Assembly (NCBI GenBank): GCA_002342665.1
Contig: DDQK01000023.1
Location: forward strand, 5,979-69,978
Reading direction: 5' to 3'
DNA length: 64,000 nt
Source: Prevotella sp. UBA2444
GTDB lineage: Bacteria > Bacteroidota > Bacteroidia > Bacteroidales > Bacteroidaceae
Positions 29,138-37,662 of the stretch are shown one piece after another. The position numbers and the translations under genes were made by a program. Each line of letters opens with the position of its first letter. Within the stretch, counting starts at the first letter, position 1. The notes beneath the pieces were generated by a model. The model ran no database searches, was not told where the DNA came from, and saw only the letters and a list, made by a program, of their open reading frames with translations.

Positions 29138-30418
29138 ATGAAGAAGTGTAAAACATTGATTGCCGTTGTCTTGCTGTCAGCTCTGCCGGCGGTGGCTCAG
29201 ACCGTCGTTAAGGTGGACGGGGTCAGCTATGCGCTGACTTCTGACAATACGGCTCAGATAGACAAGAACGAAGGATGCAAGGGTGATGTGGTGATTCCTG
29301 ACAGTATCGAGCACGACGGGAAACGCTACCTGGTGAGCACGATGGTGAACGGTGCTTTCTGGGGGGCGCGGGTCAGTTCGGTCTCGCTGCCGGATGCCAT
29401 CACCACCATCAGCCCGAATGCGTTCTATAAGTGTCCGAACCTGCGACAGGTGAGATGGCCCGCACGCCTTGAGGTCGTTGGCGAGGCCGCCTTTTTCATG
29501 TGCGAGGCCTTGGAGTCGGCCGTGCTGCCGAAGGGTGTGAGGGAGATACAGCGGAGTGCTTTCTGGCGATGCCCCATTACCAGTCTGGTGCTTGGCGACA
29601 GCCTCCGGACGATCGGGCAGCTGGCCTTCTCGGACTGTAAGCTTGTCACGTCGCTGGTGCTGCCGGCCACGCTCACCAGTCTCGACGGCAGTGCCTTTAT
29701 GGGTTGCAGTGGTCTGCGGCTGATAGAGTGCCGTCGGGAGGAACCACTGAAGATGAAGGACGGCAACTACTTCGCCAACGCCATGAAGTATTTTGGAACG
29801 CTGCGCGTGCCCTCCATGACGCGCAATGCCTACCGCCATCACAAGGACTGGAGCGCATTTGCCAATATCAAGGAGGACAACGGTGGCGTGGAAACGGTCG
29901 ACGTACACATCCGCTGCAACGACCTGGGAATGGTTACCGCCAGTGGACGGCAGGTGCAGGGCTCTGAAGGCAAGACCGCCGACCTGTGGCTGGAAGCCGT
30001 GCGAGGCAACGACCTGGAGCTGACCTTTATGCCCGTCATCGGCTGGGCCTACGGCGGGTCGGAGACGGAGGTGAGCCGTCTGGTGCTCAATGGCGACAGT
30101 ATCACTCCCCATGCGGTGCGCGACAATCGCTACGTCATCAGCGGCATCGATACAGATACAGACATCGACGTGACCTTCAGTCTGAAGCCTCGTCAGCTCT
30201 TCGTCCGACAGGGCGAGGGTGGGGGCATCGGCATCCGTTATGGTATGTACGACTACATCAGGGCAGCCATCCGCCCCAGGGAGGGCGTCACTGTCAACGC
30301 CCTCTTCAACGGCACGCCGGAACTCTACTGGGATGGCTTCTGGCCGAAGCGCGACGGCTATTATCAGTTCGGCAACATCTGGGAGGACGCCGTGCTGGAG
30401 GTTAAATATAATAAATAA
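29138..30418 (+). CDS. BspA-like leucine-rich repeat secreted protein
   Basis: 426 residues. Signal peptide MKKCKTLIAVVLLSALPAVA, then BspA/Treponema-type leucine-rich repeats (LRR_5) from about residue 75 to 210, with units such as ITTISPNAFYKCPNLRQV and LRTIGQLAFSDCKLVTSL. The C-terminal 200 residues are beta-rich and contain a divergent repeat seen in Bacteroidales surface proteins. BspA-like proteins mediate adhesion. It starts 26 nt after the VirE frame with no obvious promoter, and a paralogue follows 7 nt downstream. Function in this strain is unknown. Confidence 0.85.
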   Translation: MKKCKTLIAVVLLSALPAVAQTVVKVDGVSYALTSDNTAQIDKNEGCKGDVVIPDSIEHDGKRYLVSTMVNGAFWGARVSSVSLPDAITTISPNAFYKCPNLRQVRWPARLEVVGEAAFFMCEALESAVLPKGVREIQRSAFWRCPITSLVLGDSLRTIGQLAFSDCKLVTSLVLPATLTSLDGSAFMGCSGLRLIECRREEPLKMKDGNYFANAMKYFGTLRVPSMTRNAYRHHKDWSAFANIKEDNGGVETVDVHIRCNDLGMVTASGRQVQGSEGKTADLWLEAVRGNDLELTFMPVIGWAYGGSETEVSRLVLNGDSITPHAVRDNRYVISGIDTDTDIDVTFSLKPRQLFVRQGEGGGIGIRYGMYDYIRAAIRPREGVTVNALFNGTPELYWDGFWPKRDGYYQFGNIWEDAVLEVKYNK

Positions 30419-30425
30419 GGTGTAT

Positions 30426-32366
30426 ATGAGCATGAAGAGAATATATCCGTCGATACTACTGACAGCAGCCTTATTGCTGACGGCTGTTGTCGAGATTAAG
30501 GCACAATCCTTCGACTTCGAAGCTGACGGCCGACACTACACCCTCACGTCGCCGACGACGGTGACCCTCGAGCAGATAGACCATGTTGGGGAGGAACTGA
30601 CGGTGAACGCCACGGTAGACTATGAGGGGCACCAGCTGACGGTGACAGCCGTCGGCGGCAGTCTGATACCCTATACCAACCGGAGCATCATCCGGCGCGT
30701 CATACTGCCCGAGACTATTGAGACCATTGGCTATAGAACTTTCGTGACCTGTGAGTCGCTCCGGCAGATTAACCTGCCAAAGGGTCTGAGGGTCATCGGG
30801 AGCGAGGCCTTCAACGGCTGTAAGCAGCTACAGATTGATGCCTGGCCCGACAGCCTGCGTACCATCGGCGACGACGCCTTTGCGGGCTGCAGCTCGCTCG
30901 GCGAGGTCGCATTGCCCGAGCGGCTGGAGTCGATAGGCCGCTGCGCTTTCAACTACAGCGGTGTGACGGCAGTCCGGCTCACAAGCCGACGCGTGAAGCT
31001 TGGCGACGGCGTGTTCCGCTATTGCGAACGTCTTAAGTCTGTTGTGGTCGAGGGCGATGTGCTGGTGGCCGTCCCTGAAGAGATGTGCTGGAACTGCCAG
31101 TCGTTGGAGACGGTGGTATTCAAGGGTTGCCTGATTCAGACCGATTCTTACATTGCGTGCTTTGTGGGTACGAGGGCTTTCCAGAGCTGCCCGGCGCTGA
31201 CAACGCTACAGCTGCCCCAGGGCGTGACCTCCATTGGGAGAAATGCCTTCGAAGGCTGCAGCAGTCTGGAGAGTATCCAGCTCGACAGACTGATTACCTA
31301 TATCGCACCGGAGGCATTCCTCGGTAGTGGGCTGAGACAGATAGAGCTGCCCGAGATGCTGACCACGCTTGGAGGAGCCTGCTTCTATGATTGCAGGCAG
31401 CTGGAGTCGCTGACGCTGCCGCTGCGTATCGAACACCTGATAGGTATCATCGATGGAGCGTCGGCTGTCAAGCGGCTGGAGGTGAAGCAGCGCGTGCCGC
31501 AGAATATCAACCCGTGGGACTTCTACGAGGTGTATGACAAGGTGACCCTCGTGGTGCCTGCCGGAAGTCGTGAGCTGTATGCCCAGCATGAGGCGTGGGG
31601 ACAGTTCAAGCAGATAGAGGAGGCTGAGCCTGAGGTGTATACTTTCTATGCCGACATCTCGGTACATGGCCATGGACGCCTGTTCTGGAACGGCCGCGAG
31701 TGTGCCGGCGGCGAGCACTTTGCCGTCGCCGAGGGCGAGACAGTCAGTATTCGACAGGAGCCACTGAATGAGCGTGACTCCGTGATATGGCTCAACTTCA
31801 CTGACGACAATTACACGAACGTTCAGCTCCATCGGGATAGTGTATATACGTTTGTCGTCGACAACGACGTCAAACTTTATGCAAGCTTCCAATCAATGAT
31901 AGATTCCCCGGAACTGGTGGAGGTGGTCATCCGTCAGGCCGATCTCGGCGCTGTTGTGTTGGGTATTGAGAAAGGCCGTAGCCTGGAGTTCACCGTCGCG
32001 CCCGAAGAGGGCTGGCAGGTGAACAGCATAACGCTCAACGGCGAGGACATCACAGACAGACTCGCCGACTATCAGATATTGACCACCGGACCGGTGGAGG
32101 GAAATGTCGAGATCCGCATCGCCTTCGAACAGAAGGGGGCTGACGGTATTGGAAGTGTCGGCGCGGACTGTCGTCTGCGCGTTCATGCCGTCGGCAATGT
32201 GCTCTACATCGACAATGCTGAGCCTGGTGACATCTGTGTCTACAGTCTCGACGGCAAGCTGCTCCGGCAGTTACAGGCCTCTGGGCCTTCAGTGAGGGTC
32301 TGTATGCCGACAAACAACGTCTACATTATTAAGAATGGCAAGAAAACAATCAAGATAGGATTTTGA
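30426..32366 (+). CDS. BspA-like leucine-rich repeat protein with type IX-like C-terminal domain
   Basis: 646 residues from ATG 30426, 7 nt after the preceding gene; an ATG two codons on (30432) is an alternative. The open frame extends 69 codons upstream inside the previous gene, but the signal peptide (MKRIYPSILLTAALLLTAVV) fixes the start. LRR_5 repeats run from about residue 70 to 340 (LRTIGDDAFAGCSSLGEV, VTSIGRNAFEGCSSLESI). The last 70 residues (ICVYSLDGKLLRQL, then NVYIIKNGKKTIKIGF) resemble a type IX secretion sorting domain. Paralogue of the previous gene and probably a surface adhesin. Confidence 0.86.
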   Translation: MSMKRIYPSILLTAALLLTAVVEIKAQSFDFEADGRHYTLTSPTTVTLEQIDHVGEELTVNATVDYEGHQLTVTAVGGSLIPYTNRSIIRRVILPETIETIGYRTFVTCESLRQINLPKGLRVIGSEAFNGCKQLQIDAWPDSLRTIGDDAFAGCSSLGEVALPERLESIGRCAFNYSGVTAVRLTSRRVKLGDGVFRYCERLKSVVVEGDVLVAVPEEMCWNCQSLETVVFKGCLIQTDSYIACFVGTRAFQSCPALTTLQLPQGVTSIGRNAFEGCSSLESIQLDRLITYIAPEAFLGSGLRQIELPEMLTTLGGACFYDCRQLESLTLPLRIEHLIGIIDGASAVKRLEVKQRVPQNINPWDFYEVYDKVTLVVPAGSRELYAQHEAWGQFKQIEEAEPEVYTFYADISVHGHGRLFWNGRECAGGEHFAVAEGETVSIRQEPLNERDSVIWLNFTDDNYTNVQLHRDSVYTFVVDNDVKLYASFQSMIDSPELVEVVIRQADLGAVVLGIEKGRSLEFTVAPEEGWQVNSITLNGEDITDRLADYQILTTGPVEGNVEIRIAFEQKGADGIGSVGADCRLRVHAVGNVLYIDNAEPGDICVYSLDGKLLRQLQASGPSVRVCMPTNNVYIIKNGKKTIKIGF

Positions 32367-32587
32367 GATACAATATAAACAGGGGATAACAAAAGAACCG
32401 CACCAACGGATCCAATATATTTACAATCGCGTGGACATCAAGGCCAAGAACTCCATAGTCTCGCAAGTAGAGAAACCTTAAACAGCGGGACGGGAGTCCT
32501 GTGTGCCCGATATTTTATCCGCCGAGACTGCCATAGCACAGTCCCGGCGGATGAATTTCAGAATATCCTTGGATATGTTATTCGACG
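32367..32587. other. Intergenic segment with an orphan open frame
   Basis: Directly after the leucine-rich repeat gene, in another frame, 38 codons stay open to TAA 32479-32481 (QRIQYIYNRVDIKAKNSIVS in the middle) with coding-like third positions but no start. It may be the tail of a lost gene. No family recognised. A hairpin follows at 32517. Confidence 0.35.
32517..32552 (-). terminator. Hairpin downstream of the amidohydrolase gene
   Basis: Stem ATCCGCCG-GACTG / CAGTC-CGGCGGAT, 13 paired bases with one mismatch and an 8-nt loop. In the leftward direction it is followed by AAAATAT, a weak tract. It may serve both converging genes. Confidence 0.5.
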
Positions 32588-34372
32588 CTACATCGAGAAT
32601 ACCTTCTTGCCCTCGAAGTAGGTGGCTACGGGCTTGGTGGAGTGAATCTCATTCACCGGACAGGTCAGCACGTCCTGATTAAGAAGGAGGAAGTCGGCAT
32701 ACTTGCCCTTGCTGATACTGCCTCGCTCATCCTCGATGAACATCTGCTTGGCCACGTTGATGGTCATGGCTTCGAGAGTCTGTTCGCGTGTGGCGAGTTC
32801 TTCAGGCCACCAAGGAGTACCGTTCTCAGACCAAAGTACGCCTGTCACGGCAATCTCCATGATGCCGAACGGGTCGTCGGGACTGCCGCTCAGTGCAGGA
32901 TAGTCTGAGTGGATGGTCACGGGAATGTTGTTGTCGAAGAATGACTTAAAAGGATAAGACTTGTCCTCCTGACCTATTGGAGTCATGCCACGATCGCGAA
33001 GGATGTCGGCCAGCCCTGTCATAGCGTGATGCCAGGTGACGCCCGAGGTGACGTAGATGTTATGCTCTGCCATGCGTTTGTAATCGGCCTCATCGACGTT
33101 ACGCACATGAACCAGCGTGTTGCGCATCTCGTCCTTTCCACCATTGACGAAGGCGTTGACCACTTGATTGACACCCTTGTTTCCCATCACGTGTATGTGG
33201 ATTGTCAGGCCTTGTGCATTAGCCTTGCGCGTCAGCTCCGTCACTTCCTCTTCCGTCCAGTTGGCTATGCCCTGATGCCCGTCGGGATAGAGCGGGTCCA
33301 CGATTCCCGTTCCTGCTTCAACCCCGCCGTCGTAGAGCAGCTTGATCCATCTCGGCAAGACGCGCTTCGATGCGAATTTCTTGGCATCAACGGCTCTGGC
33401 CAGGGCCTCGTCCATATCCATCCAGCTCTCAATCTCGTAGGGCAGACCCACCACGAAGTGCAGCTTGCCGGCATTGTCCAGCTGCTGGCAGGCCTCGTAG
33501 TAATTGGTGTTGACGAAATAGTTACCCCAGCCCCCGTGGTACATCGTGTAACCCACTGAGTGCATGTACTGCTCGATCTCAGCCAGATTGGCTGTGGCCC
33601 TGTCGAGGGTATAGAGGTTGTCATTGTCCAGGAACTGGCGCACATAGGTCTGGGCTTGCTCTTTCAGCAGACCCGTAGGCATGCCGTTGGCATCTGTCAC
33701 GATCTCACCGCCGCGCAATTCAGTCCTGCCTGCAGTACCGTCTTCCTTGATGATGCCGGCCTTCTTCAGCAGGATGGTGTTGGCCAGTGCCTTGTGGCAC
33801 TCCTCATCGAGCAGGTATATGGGTATATCGCTACAGATGGCATCCAGATCCTCACGGGTAGGCACGTTAGGCTCAAGTGTCTGCAGGCGCCAGCCCTGGG
33901 CGAAGATGGATGTGGCTCCTTCAGCCCTTGCCTTCTTGACGGCGGCGGGCACGGTTTCCTTGAGCAGTTTTTCCGAGTTATCCTGTAGAGTGATCATCGT
34001 GCCGATGGTCTTGAGGGCATACCCCAGCATATAGTGGGAGTGCCCGTTACCGCAGCCAGACATCACGAGGCCCTTGCCAGTGTAGTCCACCACTTCGGTC
34101 TTGCCCTTCTCGATATAGGCTTCGGCTCCAGCCTTGTCGCCCACATAGACGTACTTGCCGTCTTTCACGGCGAAGGCTTCTACAATCTTGTTGTCCTCAG
34201 AAGTGAAAATCTTGCCATAGACCACGAGGTCGGCGCCGTCCTTGACCGGAGGGGTGTCATCCTTGACAGGGTTGTCCGAACTCGTGCAGCCTACAAGTAC
34301 ACCTGCTGCGATGATTACTCCCAAAACTGCAATGCATGGTAGCATCTTCTTCATTAAGCTCTTTTTTTTCAT
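32588..34372 (-). CDS. Amidohydrolase family lipoprotein (YtcJ-like)
   Basis: 594 residues. Lipoprotein leader with lipobox LVGC near residue 29, so exported and lipid-anchored. The rest matches metal-dependent amidohydrolases of the Amidohydro_3 type: SGCGNGHSHYMLGYAL holds the HxH metal motif, IHIHVMGNKGVNQVV a third His, and SDYPALSGSPDDPFGIMEIAVT the C-terminal metal Asp region. The substrate cannot be told from sequence. ATG 34372 is followed by a run of eight A; a second in-frame ATG at 34354 also gives a complete leader. It has its own promoter and a divergent-function neighbour, an AraC-type regulator, upstream. Confidence 0.82.
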   Translation of the reverse strand: MKKKSLMKKMLPCIAVLGVIIAAGVLVGCTSSDNPVKDDTPPVKDGADLVVYGKIFTSEDNKIVEAFAVKDGKYVYVGDKAGAEAYIEKGKTEVVDYTGKGLVMSGCGNGHSHYMLGYALKTIGTMITLQDNSEKLLKETVPAAVKKARAEGATSIFAQGWRLQTLEPNVPTREDLDAICSDIPIYLLDEECHKALANTILLKKAGIIKEDGTAGRTELRGGEIVTDANGMPTGLLKEQAQTYVRQFLDNDNLYTLDRATANLAEIEQYMHSVGYTMYHGGWGNYFVNTNYYEACQQLDNAGKLHFVVGLPYEIESWMDMDEALARAVDAKKFASKRVLPRWIKLLYDGGVEAGTGIVDPLYPDGHQGIANWTEEEVTELTRKANAQGLTIHIHVMGNKGVNQVVNAFVNGGKDEMRNTLVHVRNVDEADYKRMAEHNIYVTSGVTWHHAMTGLADILRDRGMTPIGQEDKSYPFKSFFDNNIPVTIHSDYPALSGSPDDPFGIMEIAVTGVLWSENGTPWWPEELATREQTLEAMTINVAKQMFIEDERGSISKGKYADFLLLNQDVLTCPVNEIHSTKPVATYFEGKKVFSM

Positions 34373-34440
34373 TTGCTTTGTTTTTGTTAGTACGAATTAT
34401 TATTATGGTTTATTACTCATGATGACATGAATTCAGTAGG

Positions 34441-34448
34441 CAAAGGTA
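34441..34448 (-). promoter_or_regulatory. Amidohydrolase -7 box
   Basis: TACCTTTG read leftward, about 70 nt before the ATG and just past the terminator of the AraC-type gene. Confidence 0.5.
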
Positions 34449-34461
34449 GTATTTTCACCTC

Positions 34462-34500
34462 AAAAAAGAATCACGGCTCGTATTGGAAGCCGTGATTCTT
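34462..34500 (-). terminator. Terminator after the AraC-type regulator
   Basis: 13-bp perfect stem AAGAATCACGGCT / AGCCGTGATTCTT with a 9-nt loop and a following run of six T in the leftward strand. Confidence 0.88.
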
Positions 34501-34543
34501 GCAGATTTTACCTGTATTTTTGCAGATTTTTCCACTTCAGCAC

Positions 34544-35614
34544 TCACCCAGCCTTTGCCAGGCCCTTCATCCAGCCAGTCACGGTCTGTCCCGTCTGGTG
34601 CTTGAAGGCATTGCTGAAAGTGCGGTAATTGTGGAAGCCACTCTCCAAGGCCAGCTGCTGGGCGGTGAAGGACTGCTGGGCGGCGACAGCCTTGCGGTAG
34701 AGGCTCATGAAGTGGTCGATGCGCTGACTGTTGATGTAGGCATTGTAGGTTGTGCCTTGGCTTGAGAAGTACTGGCTGAGATAGTAGCGGTTGGTCCCGA
34801 TGGCCTTGGCCAGTTGCTGGAGCGACAGGTCGTGTTGCAGGTAGAGCTGGGTGTCGATGCAATGCTGCTGCAGCAATATGCCGATATGGTCGTGGATGGC
34901 TTGCGGAAGGTCGTCGCCGTCCATGACTGATGTGACGTTCAGTTCGCTTAACGTCTCAACCCGCCATACGAGGTAGCAGACGAGTATCATGTTGTTTAAT
35001 TGCATGATGTATTTGATGGCGCGATAGTAGGGGTCTAGCGTATAGATGCCGAAAAACAGCAGAATGACAGCCAGCACCACAAAGCTCTGCCACACCTCCT
35101 TGTGCTCCAGGTCGGCATAGTTGTCGCGCAGCCATCGCCCGTATTGTCGCACCTCGCGTACCATATATATTATTAAGCAGATGCCGAGCGACAGGTAATA
35201 GGCATATAATACCGGCAGGAAGGTGATGCTGCAGCTTGCAATGCACACAACCATGACTGCGACGATGGGCACCATCGTCACGCCTGCGAGCCACAGCGGT
35301 CGCTTGCGGTCTTGCAGCATGGACATCAATACGACTATCCCCAGGGGGACAAGCGTCATGAAGTCGAGCGTCGCCCCTATAAGGTAGCTCAGCAGTATGT
35401 CATCGCTTGCAGTGAAATAGAAGGTGGGTAGATACCATATATGGCTCAGCGCCATGCTGGCAAAGAAGGCCGCCGCCCACTGGCGCAGGCGTACTGGCGA
35501 CGTCACCTCGGGGATGATGGCATTGGACCGGCGTAACAGCAGATAACAGCATGCCGTTAGTGATAGCATGGCAGCTGCTCCGTAGAGTATCAGATAGAGT
35601 GTATCTTCCTGCAT
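34544..35614 (-). CDS. Membrane-anchored AraC-family regulator
   Basis: 356 residues. About seven hydrophobic segments fill residues 5-230 (LILYGAAAMLSLTACCYLLL to MILVCYLVW), followed by an AraC-type double helix-turn-helix at about 265-350 (LSLQQLAKAIGTNRYYLSQY, then LALESGFHNYRTFSNAFKHQ). Membrane-bound AraC regulators of this layout are frequent in Prevotella and are thought to sense signals at the inner membrane. Target genes unknown; the amidohydrolase gene downstream is a candidate. Confidence 0.85.
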   Translation of the reverse strand: MQEDTLYLILYGAAAMLSLTACCYLLLRRSNAIIPEVTSPVRLRQWAAAFFASMALSHIWYLPTFYFTASDDILLSYLIGATLDFMTLVPLGIVVLMSMLQDRKRPLWLAGVTMVPIVAVMVVCIASCSITFLPVLYAYYLSLGICLIIYMVREVRQYGRWLRDNYADLEHKEVWQSFVVLAVILLFFGIYTLDPYYRAIKYIMQLNNMILVCYLVWRVETLSELNVTSVMDGDDLPQAIHDHIGILLQQHCIDTQLYLQHDLSLQQLAKAIGTNRYYLSQYFSSQGTTYNAYINSQRIDHFMSLYRKAVAAQQSFTAQQLALESGFHNYRTFSNAFKHQTGQTVTGWMKGLAKAG

Positions 35615-35665
35615 TTGTTAATCGTACAAGCGTGATGAGCGTTCTGTCATCACACTTTTTGTCTG

Positions 35666-35673
35666 CAAAGATA
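35666..35673 (-). promoter_or_regulatory. AraC-type gene -7 box
   Basis: TATCTTTG read leftward, 52 nt before the ATG. Confidence 0.55.
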
Positions 35674-35793
35674 ACAAAAAGTAATGAGATAACCAAAATA
35701 ATACTATCGAAAAATGGTTTCTTCCCTAAGGAATCTGGAGAATCCTCTCTATTTCAACCGCAAGAGCGGAAATAACAAAATCTTCTTGTAATG

Positions 35794-35825
35794 TTTGGCT
35801 GTATGGAGTATTATTCGTAACTTTG
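35794..35825 (+). promoter_or_regulatory. rluA-type gene promoter
   Basis: TTTG (35794-35797), 20 nt, TAACTTTG (35818-35825). The implied transcript start near 35832 sets the start codon at 35852. Confidence 0.8.
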
Positions 35826-35851
35826 CAGTTGTTTTACGAGATAATAGGATT

Positions 35852-36745
35852 ATGAGATACAATGCAGGACAGAACCGTGAGGGCGAGTACGACCATTATG
35901 TGGTCAGTGAGCCGAAGCCGCTGCTGGAGTGGCTCTTCGAGAATGTGAAGCAGACGAAGACCAAGATCAAGGCCACGCTTCAGGGACGAGGTGTCAAGGT
36001 AAACGGCAAGACGGTGTCGCAGTTCGACTTCCCGTTGGAGCGGGGCATGAAAGTGGCGGTGAGCAAGACCAAGCGTAACCAGCAGGGGTTCAAGAGCCGT
36101 TGGGTGAAGATAGTCTACGAAGATCGCTGGCTCATTGTCGTGGAAAAAGCTGAGGGTATCCTCTCGATGGCCGCAGGGCATTCCACGCTCAACGTGAAGA
36201 CGGTGCTCGACGACTATTTTAAGAAGTCTCGTCAGAAGTGTACCGCCCACGTAGTGCATCGGCTGGATCGCGACACCAGCGGGCTGATGGTCTATGCCAA
36301 GGATATGGAGACGGAACAGATCCTTGAGCACAATTGGCATGATATCGTCTACGACCGTCGCTATGTGGCTGTCTGCTCCGGCGAGATGGAACAGGATGAA
36401 GGTACTGTGGCCAACTGGCTGAAAGACAATAAGGCCTACGTCACCTACTCTTCGCCTGTCGACAACGGGGGTAAGTATGCCGTCACCCACTGGCACGTGC
36501 TTGACCGTACGGCCGATCACTCATTGGTGGAATTCAAGTTGGAGACGGGGCGCAAGAATCAGATACGCGTCCATTCTGCTGATATGGGTCATCCCGTGTG
36601 TGGTGACACGAAGTACGGCAACGGTGACGACCCGCTTCATCGTCTTTGTCTGCACGCCTGGCTCTTGTGCTTCACTCATCCTGCTACGGGAGAGCCGATG
36701 GAGTTTGAGACGCCTATCCCCACGGCATTCAGGAAACTCTTTTGA
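35852..36745 (+). CDS. RluA-family pseudouridine synthase
   Basis: 297 residues from ATG 35852; the longer frame from 35795 is excluded because it overlaps the promoter. Isomerises uridine to pseudouridine in rRNA or tRNA. An N-terminal S4-like region (LLEWLFENVKQTKTKIKATL) precedes the catalytic domain. HRLDRDTSGLMVYAK holds the catalytic Asp (D139), and GRKNQIRVHSADMGHPVCGD is the RluA motif. Which RNA position it modifies cannot be read from sequence. Confidence 0.92.
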   Translation: MRYNAGQNREGEYDHYVVSEPKPLLEWLFENVKQTKTKIKATLQGRGVKVNGKTVSQFDFPLERGMKVAVSKTKRNQQGFKSRWVKIVYEDRWLIVVEKAEGILSMAAGHSTLNVKTVLDDYFKKSRQKCTAHVVHRLDRDTSGLMVYAKDMETEQILEHNWHDIVYDRRYVAVCSGEMEQDEGTVANWLKDNKAYVTYSSPVDNGGKYAVTHWHVLDRTADHSLVEFKLETGRKNQIRVHSADMGHPVCGDTKYGNGDDPLHRLCLHAWLLCFTHPATGEPMEFETPIPTAFRKLF

Positions 36746-36780
36746 GTTTACGGTTTATAGTTTACAATTTACGGTTTGCG
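36742..36780. repeat. Period-7 repeat before a small gene
   Basis: Degenerate heptads GTTTACG, GTTTATA, GTTTACA, ATTTACG, GTTTGCG fill the space between the rluA-type stop and the next ATG. Confidence 0.6.
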
Positions 36781-36783
36781 ATT

Positions 36784-36936
36784 ATGGAGAATATTGAATA
36801 TTATCTGTTCATGCTGGCGGCTATCATAGTGGCCTTTCTCATCATCAAGAGGGTGGTGAGTTGCTTGGTGCGCTCGATAGTCCTCATAGTACTGGCTGTG
36901 GTGTTGGGCTACATCTATTATATGTATCTCAGGTAG
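36784..36936 (+). CDS. Small membrane protein, 50 residues
   Basis: From ATG 36784. Two hydrophobic segments, about residues 5-21 (YYLFMLAAIIVAFLII) and 27-46 (LVRSIVLIVLAVVLGYIYYM), with a short basic loop between. No family recognised. The upstream extension to 36742 is made of heptad repeats and is not credible. It overlaps the end of the convergent HD-domain gene by 8 nt. It might be translated on the rluA-type transcript. Confidence 0.5.
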   Translation: MENIEYYLFMLAAIIVAFLIIKRVVSCLVRSIVLIVLAVVLGYIYYMYLR

Positions 36937-37561
36937 CAGCGGACTCTTCAGCGTAGATACGGTCGAAGACTTCGTGCAGTTGCTGCGGGTTGGCTATGAG
37001 CAGGCGCAGCTGGTTGAGTTGTTGCTCGTTGGGCGAGTGGGGTAGCCATAGTCTGATGTATCCGTTCACGGAGTATTTCTCGTCCATGTGCTGCTTGAAT
37101 CGTTGCCATTGCTCACTTTTGTCTTTCTCGGGATAGTTGCTCAGTCCGTACTGAATGGTACGCCGTATGACGGTGTCCACGTCGATGTCTCTGTCTGCTT
37201 CGGCGATGATCTTGCCGTAAAGGCTGCGGGGGGAATGGCTGGCTGAGGCGCGATGGTCCTCAACGGCCTCCTTCATGATCTTGATTTGCTCAGGCGAGAA
37301 CCATTTCTTCAGCCTGGCATCGCTGGCGAGAATCTTTCCACCTGTTATATGGTGGATGGCTCTCGGTCCGGACATTCCCAAATCGTGATAGGCGGCGATG
37401 GTGTACACCATATTGACATCGGCTCCGGTGATCTTCACCAGATCCAGTGAGCGGCGGATGACGCGGGTGACGTGCTCCAGATTGTGTGCGCGGTCGAAAT
37501 CTGCGTATCTGGGGAGTATCTTGGTTTCTATGTACTCTACGAGGTCAAGGCTTGCATTCAT
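36929..37561 (-). CDS. HD-domain metal-dependent hydrolase
   Basis: 210 residues from ATG 37561; upstream codons in frame lie across the promoter. HD proteins are usually phosphohydrolases. H-x-LEHV near residue 25 and AYHDLGMSG near 58 are the HD metal ligands, with VEDHRASASH and AEADRDIDV supplying further ligands. The substrate is unknown. It is divergent from menA. Confidence 0.82.
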   Translation of the reverse strand: MNASLDLVEYIETKILPRYADFDRAHNLEHVTRVIRRSLDLVKITGADVNMVYTIAAYHDLGMSGPRAIHHITGGKILASDARLKKWFSPEQIKIMKEAVEDHRASASHSPRSLYGKIIAEADRDIDVDTVIRRTIQYGLSNYPEKDKSEQWQRFKQHMDEKYSVNGYIRLWLPHSPNEQQLNQLRLLIANPQQLHEVFDRIYAEESAAT

Positions 37562-37579
37562 ATTATTGGAAATTTGATG

Positions 37580-37587
37580 CAAATATA
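37580..37587 (-). promoter_or_regulatory. HD-gene -7 box
   Basis: TATATTTG read leftward, 18 nt before the ATG at 37561. Confidence 0.55.
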
Positions 37588-37630
37588 CGAAATTATTCGA
37601 TAAAGGACGATACAATTCACAACTTTTTTG

Positions 37631-37638
37631 TACTTTTG
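37631..37638 (+). promoter_or_regulatory. menA -7 box
   Basis: TACTTTTG, 24 nt before the menA ATG. Confidence 0.55.
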
Positions 37639-37662
37639 CAAATAAATTAGTATCATTTGACG

